The translations under genes were made by a program, and so were the position numbers. The notes under the pieces were generated by a model that saw only the letters and a program-made list of their open reading frames with translations, did no database searches and was not told the origin of the DNA. DNA of 64,000 bases, taken from contig JAJTTP010000007.1 of assembly GCA_023313575.1 (NCBI GenBank), positions 1,984,001 to 2,048,000 of the forward strand. Direction: 5' to 3'. Shown in pieces: positions 26,004 through 36,837 of the stretch. The DNA is from Eutypella sp. D-1. Its lineage: Eukaryota > Ascomycota > Sordariomycetes > Xylariales > Diatrypaceae. Position 1 is the stretch's first letter, and each line of letters begins with the position of its first letter.

Positions 26004-27960
26004 CGGTTTTTCCTTTTTTAAAGTTTTATTTTTAAAACTTATTCCGTTTTTTTTATATCTTTTAATAGGTTTTTTTTATATTCTTTTTTTATTATATTTA
26101 ATCGTATGGTTAAACATATTAATCCTTTTATAAAAATTATATAACGTAATTTTTTTTTAATTATTATATTATTTATTAATTCTTTTAATATAGCTTTTTA
26201 TTTTTATTTCAAACGTTATTATTTTAAATATAAAGTTTCGGAATTAGATCTTTTTTATTACTTTTTTTACATTTAAAAAAATTAGCTTTAATATAACGTT
26301 TTTAATTTTATTACCGAGGAATTTTTTAAAATGTTTTTTTAATATCGGAAATTAAAGGCGAAACTTAAAAAGGTTAAAAAGGTTAAAAACGTATAAAAAC
26401 GTATATTTAATGTATTTAAAAATAGAAAAAAATATGGTACAAAAAATAATAAAAGCGGTTTTTTATAATATCGATAATGTAAAAGATTTAGAAAAATTAA
26501 AAGTAAAAAAGCGTCGGGTAAAAAATGCATGTTTTATAAAGTTTATTAAAGTGTTAATAAATTTTAAAGTTATTCCGGATTTTAATTAATTTAAAATGGA
26601 TATATTAAATAATTTTAATTAAGATATTATTTTTATTAATATTTCCGTTAACGTTAATAAAAGACTTTTAAAAACGTTAAATATTTATTAAATAAATAAT
26701 AAGTTTTTATATATTTTCGGAGTTATTATATTTGTTTTATTTAATTTTATATTTTATTCGTTTATTTTCTATCCGTATATTTAAAAATCTTTTATTTTAA
26801 CGTTATTTTATTTTATTTTTATAACGTTTATATCCGTTACGTTTTTAAATAAAGAAATATAAAAGATTAAATAAATTTTAATTCCCGATAATAAATCCAG
26901 TTCGTAATTATTTTTTAATATTTTTTTAATAATTAAGTACGGTCCGATATATTTATAATTAAGTTTTTTATTAAATCGTTTTGTTATAATAATTTTTATA
27001 ATTAAATAAATTATATTTATTTCCGAAAGAGTTAATTTTTTTAACCTTTTTTAATTATAATATTTATTTATTTATTAATATATAAATTTAAGTTTTACTT
27101 TTATTTTTTTATGTAATTATTTAAATTATTCCGATATTAATATAATTTTAATATTATTTAGTCTTTTTTTATAAACGTTTCGGTAAACGTCCAGGGTAAA
27201 TTTAAAATTAATATTAATAAATATTATCCGTATATTTTTATAATAGGGTATATTATAAATTAATTATATAATAAGTAGTTATTTTATCTAGTTATTTTAT
27301 TTATAATTAATATATTATCGGAAATAGACTTTTAATATTTAATTAATTCGTTTTATTTATCCGTTTATTTAAGGTTTAAAAATTGTTATAAATTTAAAAT
27401 TTAGTTTTAACTTTATTATAAAACTTTATTAAAATTTCGATATAAATATTATTTTTTTATCGGAAATAATTTCGAATATAAAGCTATATATTATTATAAT
27501 ATGTCGTAAAAAATATATGCTATTTACTTTACGTTAATATTTTTATTATATAAAATAAAATAAAACATTTTTATAAATCGGTTAATAATTATAAATATGT
27601 GAATATAACCGTTACGTATTATTAAATTTTTTAATATTAATAATTTAATAATAAAATTAAATATAACAAACTTTTATAGTTATTTATTAATTAGTAATGG
27701 TTATAACTTTTTATAAGGTTTATATTATTTTATTTTAATCTTTTTATATATATTATATTATTAATTTTATTTTATTAAATATATAAGTCCGTTATAATTA
27801 TTTAAAGATTTTATAATTTTTTAAATATTTATATAAAAGATATTTATAAATCTTTTATATTAATTATCTTTACAGTTTTTATAATATTTATATCTTTTTT
27901 ATTTATCTTTTTATTAATAATTTATTATTATATTATTCGATTTGCTTATATAAGTTATTT

Positions 27961-28380
27961 TATTATAACCTGGCTAGGTTATTAAGATTAAATAGGATTA
28001 ATATAAACAATCCTTAACCATGGCATTAAAAAGGACAGCCGCAATAAGATAAATCATATTTAGGTTACGTAATAAAGAGGATAGCCAGGATAGCTAATTA
28101 TTTTAATAATTTAAAATAATAGGGATAATTAGCTATTTTAACGATTTAACATTTAATATCATATTCCGGTATTAAAAATAAACAATATAAATAATATATA
28201 ATTACGTTTATTACTATGTTTTTAAATACTTTTTAAATTTATTAGTTTATAATATAACTTAATTACTTAAAACATTTTTCTTTTATTAAACGTAATTACT
28301 TATTATTTAAAACCTTTAGCATTTTTATTAATATAAACCCTTTAACTGGATTAATAGTTAGGAATAAACCGGCCGTTACA
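27961..28380 (+). repeat. Solo LTR inside element D, first (420 bp)
   Basis: Begins TATTATAACCTGGC (RIP form of TGTTATGACCTGGC) and ends GGCCGTTACA. The 5-bp duplicate TATTT lies at 27956-27960 and 28381-28385. Same subfamily as the element C LTRs. Confidence 0.87.
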
Positions 28381-30656
28381 TATTTTAAGTGATTTTAATA
28401 ACAGTAATTTATTATTATTTTAAGTGTTTTTTTAACGTTTATCGGAATACCGTATATTTAATTAATGTATACTTTTTTTTATAATAAGTTATTTATTAAT
28501 AACATTTATTTATCCGTTTTTGAATCCTGTTTTATAAATAATAATTTAATCGAATTTTATAAAATATTTAATATATTATAATTATTTTTTATTAAACGTT
28601 TAAATAATAAAAAAATATATAATATTTTTATAATCGGTATAAATTTTAATTTAATATATATTTTTTATAAAGTAATGTTTAAATTTCTTAAATATATTAA
28701 TAATAATAAGAAATGTTTTATTATAAATTAAATAATTAAATTCAGTTTTAATACATTTATAAATATAAAATGCAATAAGGTATAATTTTCTTTTTTAATT
28801 TTATTATTTAATTTATGCTCCGAAAGCATAGTTTAAAACGTCGGTTTTTAATTTAACGGGTTTTTTAAAATTGTATATAATAAATATTAATTTATTAATA
28901 ATAACGTTTTTTAGCTTTTTAAAAAATATATTTATTTTATTAATTTATATAAACCGTTTATCCTTTTTTATTAATTTGATAAAAAGTATTATAATATATT
29001 TAAATCGTTATATAAACATTTAATAATAATTTATTAAACCGAAAAAGGTTTATATTTTCTTTATACTGGTAAACATTTTTTAATTTTTAATAGTTACGAT
29101 TTTTTTAAAGTTTATTTTAATATATTCGGGGGTAATAATATATTTAAAAAATTCCATTTCTTATATATAAAATACACTTTTTTCAGGTTTTATTAATAAG
29201 TTAACGTTTTATAATATTTATAATATTATATATATATATTTTTTATACTGTTTTTTTAAATTTAAATAAATAAGGATATTATTAAAATAATAAATAACGA
29301 AAATATTAAAATATTTGCGTAAAATATAATTAATTATACGTTAAAATAATATTAATACGTTAATTAATCCGAAAAGCATAATTAAATATTTAAATAACCC
29401 GTATTTTATTTTAAAAGCTGTTTTTTATTTATTCTTAAGTTTAATTTTAATATAATAATACCCGTTTTTAAGGTTTAAAGTAATAAACCATTTAATTTTA
29501 TATAAATAGCTTTTTATTTTAATAATAAATAGTAACGGTATCCGGTGTTTTATAATAATTTTATTTAATTATCGGTAATTAATTATTAATTATAATTTAT
29601 TATTTCTTTTTAATATAAATATAATTAAGTATCCGGTTAATAATTTTAATCGTTAAATATATCCTTTTATTAATTTAATTTCGAAATATTCCCGTAACTT
29701 TTTAAATTTAATTTTATTAAAGTTATAAATTTTATAAAAACGTGGCGTTTTTTTTTAAAAAATAATTTTATAATTTTATTTATTATATTATAATAATCCT
29801 TTTTTAAATTTTTCGCGAAATATTCTATTATATTTATAGTATTATTGTAGTACGTTATATATTCGTAATAATATAATCGTTTTTCTTTAAAAGATGCTGT
29901 TAAAAAACGGAATTATTATCGGATAAATACGATAATTTATTTAATCCTTTTTTTATATCCTTTTTTTTTAATTTATTATATTTTTGTAATAAAGCTTTTA
30001 TCGTATTTTTATGCTTATACTTATTATCCGTTAAATATTAAGATTTTTCTTTTAAATTATTATTAGGTTTTAAACAATAAAGGAATATTATTTAATTAAA
30101 CTTTTAATTAATCGATAAATTATATTCATATAGCTATAATTATTTAAAAATTATATTATTTTTTTAAAAAGCATAATATTAAAAATAACGTTTTATTTTT
30201 ATCTTTCGATATATACGTTAAATTAATCGTTTTTATATAATATTCCTTTTATCATATTGAAATGTATAATCTTCGGCTTTTAATATGTTATAAAAGTATT
30301 ATTCTTTTTTTTATAATAGTTATAATTTATTATATAAATTTAAGGTTATATAATTATTTTCGGCCTTATTATTTATTATAATATTATATTAATTATTTTT
30401 AATTTTTATTCGTATTATAATATATCCGTATCGTTTTTAAATTTTTAAAATAGCTTATAAATATTATATTACGTTTTTAAACCTTATAATACCGTTTTAT
30501 AGCCTTAATATAAACGGTTTTAATATTTTAAATTTTCGTTATAAATTCGTACGGTATTATATAAATTATTATAAAACCTTTTATCGTTAAATCTTTTATA
30601 CGGTTACTTTTTTATTATTAATTTGTTATATAAATTCCGTAAATTAATTTCGTTAA

Positions 30657-31081
30657 TGTTATAACCGGTTAGGCCATTAGGCCGAGTGGGGCTAATATAA
30701 TAAAGAAAAAATCCTTAACTTAAGTTTTAAAAAAAGAGATAACCATATTAAAGTAAGCCATATGCGTTATACGACTAAAAAGGATCGGTTAAATCGATAA
30801 TAATCTTAACGATATTAAATCGTTATATTCGAATACGATTTTAACAATTTAATAATAATTATATATTCCAATATTAAAAATAAAAAATATAAATAATATA
30901 TAATTACGTTTATTACCTTTTTTTAAATACCTTTTAAACTTACCAGCTTATAATATAACTTAATTATTTAAAGCATTTTTTTATTACTAAACGTGATTAT
31001 TTATTATTTAAAACCTTTAGCACTTTTATTAAAATCAACCCCTCAACTGGATTAATAATTAAGAACAGACCAGCCGTCACA
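30657..31081 (+). repeat. Solo LTR inside element D, second (425 bp)
   Basis: Begins TGTTATAACCGGTTAGGCC and ends AGCCGTCACA. The 5-bp duplicate GTTAA lies at 30652-30656 and 31082-31086. Same subfamily as the LTRs of element D, in the opposite orientation. Confidence 0.87.
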
Positions 31082-32288
31082 GTTAAACGTGATTTCTTTT
31101 AATAAATTCTTAAAGGTTTATAAGTCGGTATTTAATAATTTGTTTTTTTAATACCGAATTTTATATTTTTATTATTTAATTTTATTCCAGATTTTTATAA
31201 TTTTTAATAACTGATACGTATATTTATTATAATAGCATGCTTTATATCCTTTTAAATAAAATATATTTTTCAGCTATTTTTATTTATACGGTACGCGGTT
31301 AACGTAACGCGTAATCTTTTTATATTATTATCGGTCGGTTTTATTTCTTTTTTATTATAAAAAATCGAATCTTTTTTTAACTATTTATTTAATTCGGTTA
31401 ACGATATTCATTTTTCGTTCCTTATATTAATAGCATTTATATTTACGGTAATTAATAAAATGTTTTAAAAAAATATAACGTTTTTATTTAAACTTTTTAA
31501 CTAATAAACTTATTCCTGTTATAAAGCTATTATAAATAAACTTTAAATCGTTATTTTTTAAAACGTTATAAAGATTATTTAATATATATGCCGTATATGT
31601 TTTATAATTTATAATTACGTTATTTTTTAAGCCAATTATTTAATTATTTTATATTTTCCTTTTTAAAATAAGCTTTTATAAAGGTTTTCTTTTATCGTTA
31701 TTAAGGTATTTATTTTATTTCTATTAACGTTATTATTTTATTACAGCTTAAGTTAATTATTTAATTTTTTATAATCTTTATTAATAAATATTATTATTTA
31801 AATATACGTAACGGATTATTCTAAGCGTTTTTTTATTAATAAAAGGTTGTTCTTTTTCGGGTATAAGTTTTTAATTTTTAATTTATTTAACTTTTTTATA
31901 TTTTTTTTAAAAATATCTTATTTTACCGCAGTTATAACATTTAATATATTATTTACTTTTTCGTATTATATCGAATTATATAGGTTTTAATGCCGTTCCG
32001 TAAAATATATCGATAAACTTTTAATCCGGGTTTTTATTATTTTAATATTTTTTAAATTCTTTAAATATATAATGTCCTTTTTTTTATCGGTTTTTTAAAT
32101 TATTTATTATCGACTTTAATTATTAAAGTAACGAATTTATTAAAAGCATTTAATTTGTTTTATATAATAATTTCGGTTTTAATTAAGTTTTTAAATCTTT
32201 AATAAAACGTATTAATAAAGGATTTATTATTGATTTAATTTATTTTAACGGCAAATTATTTAAATTATATAATATACGTATAAATTAC

Positions 32289-32369
32289 TTTTTTTTTTAA
32301 AACTTAAGTCAGGGATTCTTTTTTATTATGTTAGCCCCACTCGGCCTAATGGCCTAACCGGTTATAATA
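32289..32369 (-). repeat. Element D 5' LTR stub (about 81 bp)
   Basis: Matches only the outer 80 bases or so of its LTR subfamily (mirror of 30657 onward) and ends GGTTATAATA at the target duplicate ATAAT. Inward it stops at a T-run and continues directly into gag remnant, so the rest of the LTR and the leader were lost by deletion. Confidence 0.75.
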
Positions 32370-32374
32370 ATAAT

Positions 32375-32894
32375 CTTTAAAACGCTTTTTTATTCCGTAT
32401 AAATAATAACCGCTTTTTATTTATACCGTTTATTATTATAAAACATTTAATTTTATAAAAGCTTAAAATTTACTTAATAGCCGTACCGCTTTATATAAAT
32501 CTTTATAACGGCTTATGACCGCTTACGTATTTAATATAAGTTAAAAGTAATAATATTACCCCGGCAAGGCATCGTATTAACTTTAAACAATTATAAAAAG
32601 CCGAATAATAGCTTTATAATATAATTAATAAAATTGCCCGCGGTAAATTTCAAATAAAGCGCCGTTTAAATAACGGCGTAACTTTATAAATAAATACCGT
32701 TTTTAATTAACAGCTACTCCGGGTAAACATTATTTAAAATAACGGCCGCTCCGGGTAAACGCCGTTTAAAATAACGGCTATTTTATAAAATATTAAAGCG
32801 TTAATGTTAATTAAAAAAAGCAACGCTTTAAAAAAGGGTAAAATCGATTAAATATATTAATACAGCTTTATTAAATTAAAGCCGGGCTTAAACC
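32375..32894. other. Element A interior, right part, with a short tandem repeat
   Basis: About 520 bases with no open frame. A 32-base unit starting CTCCGGGTAAAC occurs twice in tandem (32717 and 32749 to about 32780), with related GCCGTTTAAATAACGGC palindromic pieces nearby (about 32,664). This half of A is less AT-shifted than the nested elements. Confidence 0.6.
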
Positions 32895-33068
32895 TATTAC
32901 GTTTAACCGAGCTTATTTTAAATAACTTATAAAAGCTTTTTAAAAAAGGGAGAATAAAAAAATAATTACCTTACTGGATGGCTGGGAGCCTTATTTATAA
33001 GGCCCGGTGGAGCGCCATAGGGCCAAGCCCTAACAGGGGGGTCCCCGGTCCTTTTCCTAACCGTGACA
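32895..33068. repeat. Element A, right LTR (174 bp)
   Basis: Begins TATTACGTTTAACCGAG (RIP form of TGTCACG...) and ends CCTAACCGTGACA. The left half is strongly C-to-T/G-to-A shifted, whereas the outer 110 bases are almost untouched, so the RIP footprint fades within this LTR. Confidence 0.88.
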
Positions 33069-33073
33069 TTATC

Positions 33074-34330
33074 ACCACTAGACACTCGGGAATACAGTCG
33101 GTGGGTCATCCATAATCATATGCCGGAAAGGCCGAGCCAACCATTGTTCAATCGAGGTGACTGGCCATAAAATAGGCTCACTATGCAAGGTGAAAATAAG
33201 GCAAGCTGAAACGCTAACCATGCTAACTTCGTCTTTACACAGTCCAATGCTGTATTGATATAGGGTTTGGTGGTCAGGATGAATCTTATTTGACATCTTA
33301 GTCAGCACATTTTTAAGTCACATTGACACCGACCACCAATTTAGGAATAATCTTTTGCACAATTGACGGGATCCTGATTTTCTTAAGAATAGAGCCGGAC
33401 TTCTTACGAAATATTCATACGGTCTCCAGGACATCATGGCTCTGTCTCGTCTAGGAGGCAAGAATGCCACGCGGTCATATTCCAGGACCACTAACGGCGG
33501 CCCTGCCCCTATCTACGGGCTATAGTAGACTATACTTTTCCACGAGCAAGGTGGTTCGCTCCCCGTGTAATTATGCAGTAAAGGCCCGCAGCGAATAACT
33601 ATTCCACCTTTCCTGATATTATTAAGCTACCTTCTAGTGGCCTGCCAGCTTCTGTCTGTGGCTCATTATCATTGCATTGAACTACTCCAGACAAGGGATT
33701 TTAACGCTGTCAATTGGCTCGTCTCAGAATGGGTTCCATCATGCTTTCTTTTTACATCTCTGTAGGCACATATACGTATGCTACTTCAAAGGAATATATG
33801 TCCTAGCGTAACTTAACCTTGTATGAGACACCCTGAATTTAAACATGTTCGCCCTCGGGGAATCAGTGTTTTACTTCAATTTCTCTTCTGAAATCCGTTT
33901 CGCCATTACACGCTGAATATGAAATCCATACAGTTGGCATTTTACCCATGCCTCTTCGGAATTCCATCCTTATAATCTCGTCTCTATATGAACTTCACTT
34001 CATATTTATACCCGTAGGTGTTTTCTGTCAAGCTTAGAGAACAGCAGGGTTAAAGGTTTGCATGGACATATCAAAGCTTTTTCCATACTCGCTGTCCGGT
34101 AATAAGGTTATATGCAATTACAAACACCACCTTGATAACGTGTGCACTCACAGCATTGGCAGTGTACGTTGAAAGCGTAAATGTGAAGCAACCAAACTTT
34201 CATTTTCCAGTAGCTATATAAATATGAGGCCGGTGGTGTTTCTGTCCCCTGGTTTGTCTAATCTAAATGTTACTTTCGAATTTTCACAACTTTAAAGATT
34301 TTATAGGATTTACTCTCATCTCTTGACACC
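33074..34330. other. Intergenic region, transposon nest to SRPK-like gene
   Basis: Normal-composition DNA resumes immediately after the target duplicate. A 76-codon minus-strand frame at 33,078-33,308 has no recognisable features and I do not call it. No other gene is supported. Confidence 0.5.
34215..34224 (+). promoter_or_regulatory. TATA-box candidate for the SRPK-like gene
   Basis: TATATAAATA lies 107 bases before the ATG at 34331. Called from motif and position. Confidence 0.5.
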
Positions 34331-35990
34331 ATGCAATTCTCGTCACTCTTTTCGTTCCAGGCTCTGAAGCAGTCGGTGCTTCGATCGCGACAGCCATTGA
34401 GGCTTTCAGCTTCTTTTATGTCCCCCAAGTTGAAGCAGCCGAGAGCAGTCATACACTACTCCCTAGATTCCAAGTTGCGTGATGCACCATCTCGGCTATG
34501 GCCGCCCCTGCCGCCATGGAACAGATTTTTGTTTCCAACATTGAACTTCCCCGTCTACATTCCCCAGGATCGTAAAGTCGAAGAGGAGACCTGTCCAGAC
34601 TACTGTGCGTCTAACTACTATCCAGCTCGCATCGGAGATATCATCCAGAACCGATATCAGATTGTAGGAAAGCTTGGATATGGTACTACTTCGACGGTAT
34701 GGCTTGCGCGGGATCAACAGTACGTGATTTTTTTAACTTTGAACTTCATACTTTCCTACTGTTCATCATCTATTCTATGTTGTGGAAAACTCAAAACCCG
34801 CCATACTAATATAATATATAGTCTGTATCGCCATGTGGTGCTTAAGATCTATATGCACTCATGTGTCGCGAGCGAGATCTCCGAAGCAGAAATGGAAATG
34901 TACAAACGCATGACCAGAGACACAAGACACCCTGGCTCTCGTGTGGTCAGATCGCTCCTCGACAGTTTTCGTGTCAAAGGACCAGATGGAGAGCATCAAT
35001 GTCTTGTTCATCAGCCTTTATGGGAGGACCTCCACACGTTCCTCAAGCGCGATTCCACAAAGCTGTTGCCAAAAGAGCTGGCCGCCAGTACACTATACCA
35101 TCTGTTCTTAGCTCTCGACTTTATCCATCGAGAATGCGAACTCATCCATACCGGTAAGGCTAACGGTGTCAAAAGCAGCCCCCATTTACATGTCTCGCTA
35201 ACATAATGGCTTCATTAGACATCAAGGCGGATAATATTATGTTCGGAATGAAAGATGACAATGTCTTCCAGGAATTCGAAAAGGAAGAATTCCTGCATCC
35301 CAGCCCGCGAAAGTTCGTGGGCGAAAGACTAGTATATCAGTCAAGGCAATTCAATGTTCCCAAGGAATGGGGAATGCGTCCCCCCGTCCTCTGCGACTTT
35401 GGCGGCGCTGTACTTGGCGACATGAAGTATATGGGGGACGTCCAGCCACGAAGATACCGAGCGCCGGAAGTGATGATCGGCGTCCCTTGGGGATACAGCA
35501 TTGATATATGGAATGTCGGTTGTTTGGTAAGTGAGCGAAATCGTCGTTCTCGCTAATGTTACTAACTTGCAACCAGATCTGGGAGATGTTCCAGGGAGAA
35601 AAGCTGTTCTCGGGTTACGACGTAGAAACCGGGGCCTACAGCCACCGAGCCCACCTCGCCGAGATAATTTCACTTCTTGGACCACCACCGCCCAACCTCA
35701 TCTGGAGAGGCAGGCTTTCACGAAGGTTCTTCACCAAAGACGGTACGTGATACAGGCAGCTGTCGTTAGAGATGATGTTGTTGCTAACCATGTATGTCTC
35801 AACAGGTGAATTCTCTGCTTGTGTTCCCATTCCTGACAAGTGCCCGCTTGAAAACCGGGAAACGAACCTCACAGGGGAAGATAGACGCGCCTTTCTGCGA
35901 TTAATGCGAAAGATGCTGGAGTGGGACCCGGACAAGCGTGCGCCTGCGAAGGAACTACTAAATGACGAATGGATTCAAAATAACAGATGA
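34331..35990 (+). CDS. SRPK-like serine/threonine protein kinase
   Basis: Exons are 34331-34719, 34822-35153, 35219-35526, 35577-35742 and 35806-35990, giving 459 residues. Intron 1 has a TACTAAT branch-point-like site. The protein resembles SR-protein kinases (CMGC group). It has a Gly-loop LGYGTTSTVW (about 115-124), VAIK-type lysine K138 in VVLKIY, catalytic HTDIKADN with D241, DFG at D300, and RRYRAPEVMIG followed by WNVGCLIWEMFQGEKLF. The lobes are joined by only a short spacer, as in many fungal SRPK paralogues of unknown target, so a role in splicing should not be assumed. All catalytic residues are present. The ATG has a good context (CACCATGC). Confidence 0.92.
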
Positions 35991-36837
35991 TATGCGAGGA
36001 ATGAGGTTGGATATTTGTCTCATTTTTGAACTATGGTAGCTTGTCCTACGTACGTGGATGTATGGCGAGGTATACTCAGAGTCAGATTTAGCAATGCAAA
36101 TATGGTATCGCGAATGACCGGCTACCCCTTTTTCGATACATTTAGCCTCTATCCACACTAAGTACCTCGGTACCCAGTACTACCCACAACGTCAAATCGG
36201 ACGACAAGTTCCACCTACCTTGGTGTCAAAGACCGTTTATAACAAGACTCGGTATCTAACGATCGCGTTGAGATTGTAAATGAACCGGCTTCGTCCTCGT
36301 GGATTTATAATGCGTGAGCTTTGAATATAAATCTAGGAGTATAGCCACCCCATCTATCCTGCATGGCATATAAGTCTCAGGCACGACTCCAAGTTAGGAC
36401 AAGTGGAATTTTAGAGGTACCTAGATTAATGGCTAGTATCCTGCCCGCGAAGGTGACATATTGTAAAGGAGCTTTCGTGTCGCATTTAAAAATGCCCATT
36501 TTCGTTGATCTGGGGGAGTTTTTTGGAAGAAAAAGAAAAAAACGAAACTATCCAACTTGGTACGGCATCCATCATAGACTATCAAAAGCACCACATGGGA
36601 CTCTCTAGACTAGAGCAGTGTATAGATCACCCCCAAAAGCCAGCTTGGGGGGGGAGGGGGTTGTCCAGTCCATTTCCTAACCCTGGCAAGTTAGCAATGG
36701 GACAAACCCCACTTGGCAGTAGTGAATCCTATTCCCGGACCAAGTCCTTCACACAGAGCGAGGTCGAGGACAAGCGGAGCTTATGGGAGCATCTTCCGTC
36801 CCATGCTGCACCTACGAAGACTGTCTCCTGAGAGCAA
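35991..36837. other. Convergent intergenic region
   Basis: Lies between the 3' ends of the kinase (+) and the F-box-like gene (-). It holds a G-run near 36,645-36,660 and no supported gene. Confidence 0.45.

Larger units (their letters stand above)
26004..32288 (-). pseudogene. Element D Gag-Pol remnant
   Basis: Minus-strand Ty3-type remnants read leftward from about 32,288. The zinc knuckle near 31,915-31,950 still reads CYNCGKIRYF, better preserved than in B or C. The RT active-site remnant FVIYYFNNI lies near 29,260-29,310. The integrase core lies near 27,300-27,700, and integrase C-terminal traces near 26,900-27,200. Stops are dense throughout. The N-terminal end of Gag is missing because the coding part joins the 5' LTR stub at a T-run near 32,288. 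Confidence 0.78.
11670..32369 (-). mobile_element. Element D: Ty3/Gypsy-type LTR retrotransposon, minus strand, interrupted
   Basis: Boundaries are TATAACGGCC at 11670 and GGTTATAATA ending at 32369, flanked by perfect 5-bp duplicates ATAAT (11665-11669 and 32370-32374). Its 3' LTR lies on the left and is split by element C (11670-11875 plus 25777-26003). The coding part runs leftward through 26004-32288. Two solo LTRs (27961-28380, 30657-31081) lie inside. After subtracting insertions D is about 5.9 kb. This is shorter than B or C because its 5' LTR is truncated. A polypurine tract in minus sense (AAAAAAGGAAAAA) abuts the 3' LTR at about 26006-26020. Confidence 0.82.
11100..33073. mobile_element. 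Nested, RIP-mutated LTR-element block (outermost element A with TSDs)
   Basis: Element A spans 11105-33068. It is bounded by two direct 174-bp LTRs whose ends are inverted (TGTCACG...CGTGACA). The flanks are TCATC (11100-11104) and TTATC (33069-33073), a 5-bp target duplication differing by one C-to-T in a CpA context. All other repeats in the block sit inside A. Removing nested element D and its duplicated target leaves A about 1.26 kb long, far too short for gag-pol, so A is probably a non-autonomous TRIM-like element. The block is very AT-rich with many TpA and scarce CpA/TpG, while CpG persists. In 14,101-14,160, for example, I count 1 CpA, 0 TpG and 5 CpG. Confidence 0.88.

Noticed and set aside
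16331..26530. Other open frames in the AT-rich block (16,331-16,531 minus; 26,339-26,530 minus)
   Set aside because: Both are antisense or off-frame pieces of dead retroelements without family motifs.
11279..32894. AT-rich block as a possible centromere or isochore without further structure
   Set aside because: All large parts are explained by LTR elements with matching ends and duplicates. 22 kb with genes close on both sides does not need a centromere.
33078..33308. 76-codon minus-strand frame just right of the transposon nest
   Set aside because: No start context, domain or splice partner seen; could be chance.
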